Assembly (NCBI RefSeq): GCF_014197915.1
Contig: NZ_JACIGK010000018.1
Coordinates: 25,633 to 89,632 of the forward strand
DNA from: Roseospira visakhapatnamensis
GTDB lineage: Bacteria > Pseudomonadota > Alphaproteobacteria > Rhodospirillales > Rhodospirillaceae
Reading direction: 5' to 3'
DNA length: 64,000 bases
The notes beneath the pieces were generated by a model. That model was not told the origin of the DNA and did not search any database. It saw only the letters and a list, made by a program, of their open reading frames with translations. The translations under genes and the position numbers were made by a program. Positions 63,314 to 64,000 of this stretch are shown piece after piece. Positions within the stretch are counted from its first letter, which is position 1. Each line of letters opens with the position of its first letter.

Positions 63314-63691
63314 TCAGGCGCCCTGCATCAGGCCGGGCACGACCAGGATACGGGTCAGGGCGTCGGTGGCACCGGCCTCCAGCGCGATCCCGACGATGCG
63401 GGCGTTGGCGCCGGCCGCCGGGGCGGCCAGCACCGCCTTGCCGTCGCTGGCGCTGGTCAGCGGATCGCCAAAGGCGAAGGCCCCGCCGGCGGTGACCGGC
63501 TGGACGCTGCTCAACATCACGTCCACCGGCTTGCCGGCCGCCTCGGCGCCGCGCGGGCCGGTGACGCCGATCAGCGTGTCCGTCGGCGCGCCGGCCTGCG
63601 CGATCTGGCCGTCGGTCCCGGTGGCGGCGACGATGCGATGGGGGTTGATGGGCGCGGAGGACGTGAAAGAAAGCGTCAGACCGAGATCCAT
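63314..63691 (-). CDS. Capsid cement/decoration protein
   Basis: 125 residues of the capsid cement type (DUF2190-like): HRIVAATGTDGQIAQAGAPTDTLIGVT and GRKAVLAAP-like DGKAVLAAPAAGANARIVG. Located right before the capsid gene, as in many Mu-like phages. Confidence 0.8.
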   Translation of the reverse strand: MDLGLTLSFTSSAPINPHRIVAATGTDGQIAQAGAPTDTLIGVTGPRGAEAAGKPVDVMLSSVQPVTAGGAFAFGDPLTSASDGKAVLAAPAAGANARIVGIALEAGATDALTRILVVPGLMQGA

Positions 63692-63694
63692 GGA

Positions 63695-64000
63695 TCAGCC
63701 CCCCATCACGTGCGCGACGGCGTCGGACGTCGAGACGGTGATGCCCTTGCCGCGCATCTCGGCCTGGTACGCCTGGGCGCGCTGCGCGGCCGCCTGGGGC
63801 GTGATCCCGCCGGCGCCAGCCGGGCGCGAGGGCATGGTCACGGGCTTGGTGATGTCCGCCTTCTGGGCGCTCGCCACCCAGGACCGGAACTTCTCCAGGC
63901 CGCCCTCGGCCTTGCACGCGAGGCGGTGATAGTCGGCGTCGGCCGGCGGGACCTTGCCGCCCTGCACGGCCGCCTGGATTTCGGCCTCGATCACCGCCTC
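63695..64000 (-). CDS. Mu I-like protease/scaffold protein, C-terminal part (partial)
   Basis: About 101 residues visible; the frame runs off the right edge, so the 5' end and the protease domain are not in the window. The piece has the C-terminal look of phage I-like proteins: IQAAVQGGKVPPADADYHRLACKAEGG, then FRSWVASAQK. These proteins cleave the scaffold during head assembly. The GTG at 63992-63994 is probably internal. Confidence 0.75.
   Translation of the reverse strand, partial: EAVIEAEIQAAVQGGKVPPADADYHRLACKAEGGLEKFRSWVASAQKADITKPVTMPSRPAGAGGITPQAAAQRAQAYQAEMRGKGITVSTSDAVAHVMGG

Larger units (their letters stand above)
44373..64000. mobile_element. Prophage with Mu-type head and P2-type contractile tail (incomplete, continues past the window)
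   Basis: All structural genes are on the minus strand and closely packed or overlapping. Read in transcription order they are I-like protease (cut by the edge), cement protein, capsid, gp36-, gp31- and gp37-like proteins, then V, W, J, I, fibres, sheath, tube, E/E', tape measure, U, X, D, and finally Com and a DNA methyltransferase. The left boundary in window coordinates is placed from the host gene coq9, the direct repeats at 44373-44406 and the terminal gene set. The far end is outside the window. Confidence 0.85.

Overview
The base composition (about 70% G+C), the gene content and the alphaproteobacterial-style HslV propeptide, YejABEF transporter, COQ9 protein and PilZ-tailed chemoreceptors suggest a member of the Rhodospirillales or a close relative (inference; no rRNA or marker tree can be run here). 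No rRNA, tRNA or CRISPR array was seen.

Positions 1-44160 are ordinary chromosome. In order they hold: hslVU (protease, minus strand, hslU cut by the window edge); a solitary LuxR-type regulator; ridA, divergent from serA; a RhtB/LysE exporter; the oligopeptide ABC operon yejABEF; hcp and, divergently, its probable NO-sensing regulator nsrR; a histidine phosphatase with an integral-membrane methyltransferase; a signalling block (REC-HATPase-PP2C protein, STAS antagonist, two chemoreceptors with nearly identical cytoplasmic halves, an orphan substrate-binding protein); a ferritin-like diiron protein; a partial type VI secretion operon read on the minus strand as tssJ-tssK-tssL-tssM'-tssM-pppA-GNAT, with no sheath, tube, baseplate or ClpV genes in the window; iorAB (molybdenum hydroxylase) with an MFS transporter; purEK; and coq9.

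From about 44373 to the right edge the window is inside a prophage read on the minus strand. Its head genes (I-like protease/scaffold, cement protein, capsid, gp36-, gp31- and gp37-like proteins) are Mu-type. Its tail genes (V, W, J, I, fibres, sheath, tube, E/E', tape measure, U, X, D) are P2-type. The outermost genes are a Mu Com-like zinc-finger regulator overlapping, through ATGA, a DNA methyltransferase that sits where Mu has mom. Just outside lie two 12-bp direct repeats that could be transposase-binding sites at the right end of a transposing phage. One gene, a small lipoprotein on the opposite strand, looks like lysogenic cargo. Transposase, repressor, lysis, terminase and portal genes must lie beyond position 64000 or be absent.

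The observations most worth following are the com-methyltransferase pair, a T-TTT-TTC programmed frameshift site in the tail chaperone gene, a family of hairpin-rich spacers inside the phage late operon, large inverted repeats between coq9 and the phage end, the tandem full-length and truncated TssM genes, and the inverted domain order of the PP2C protein.
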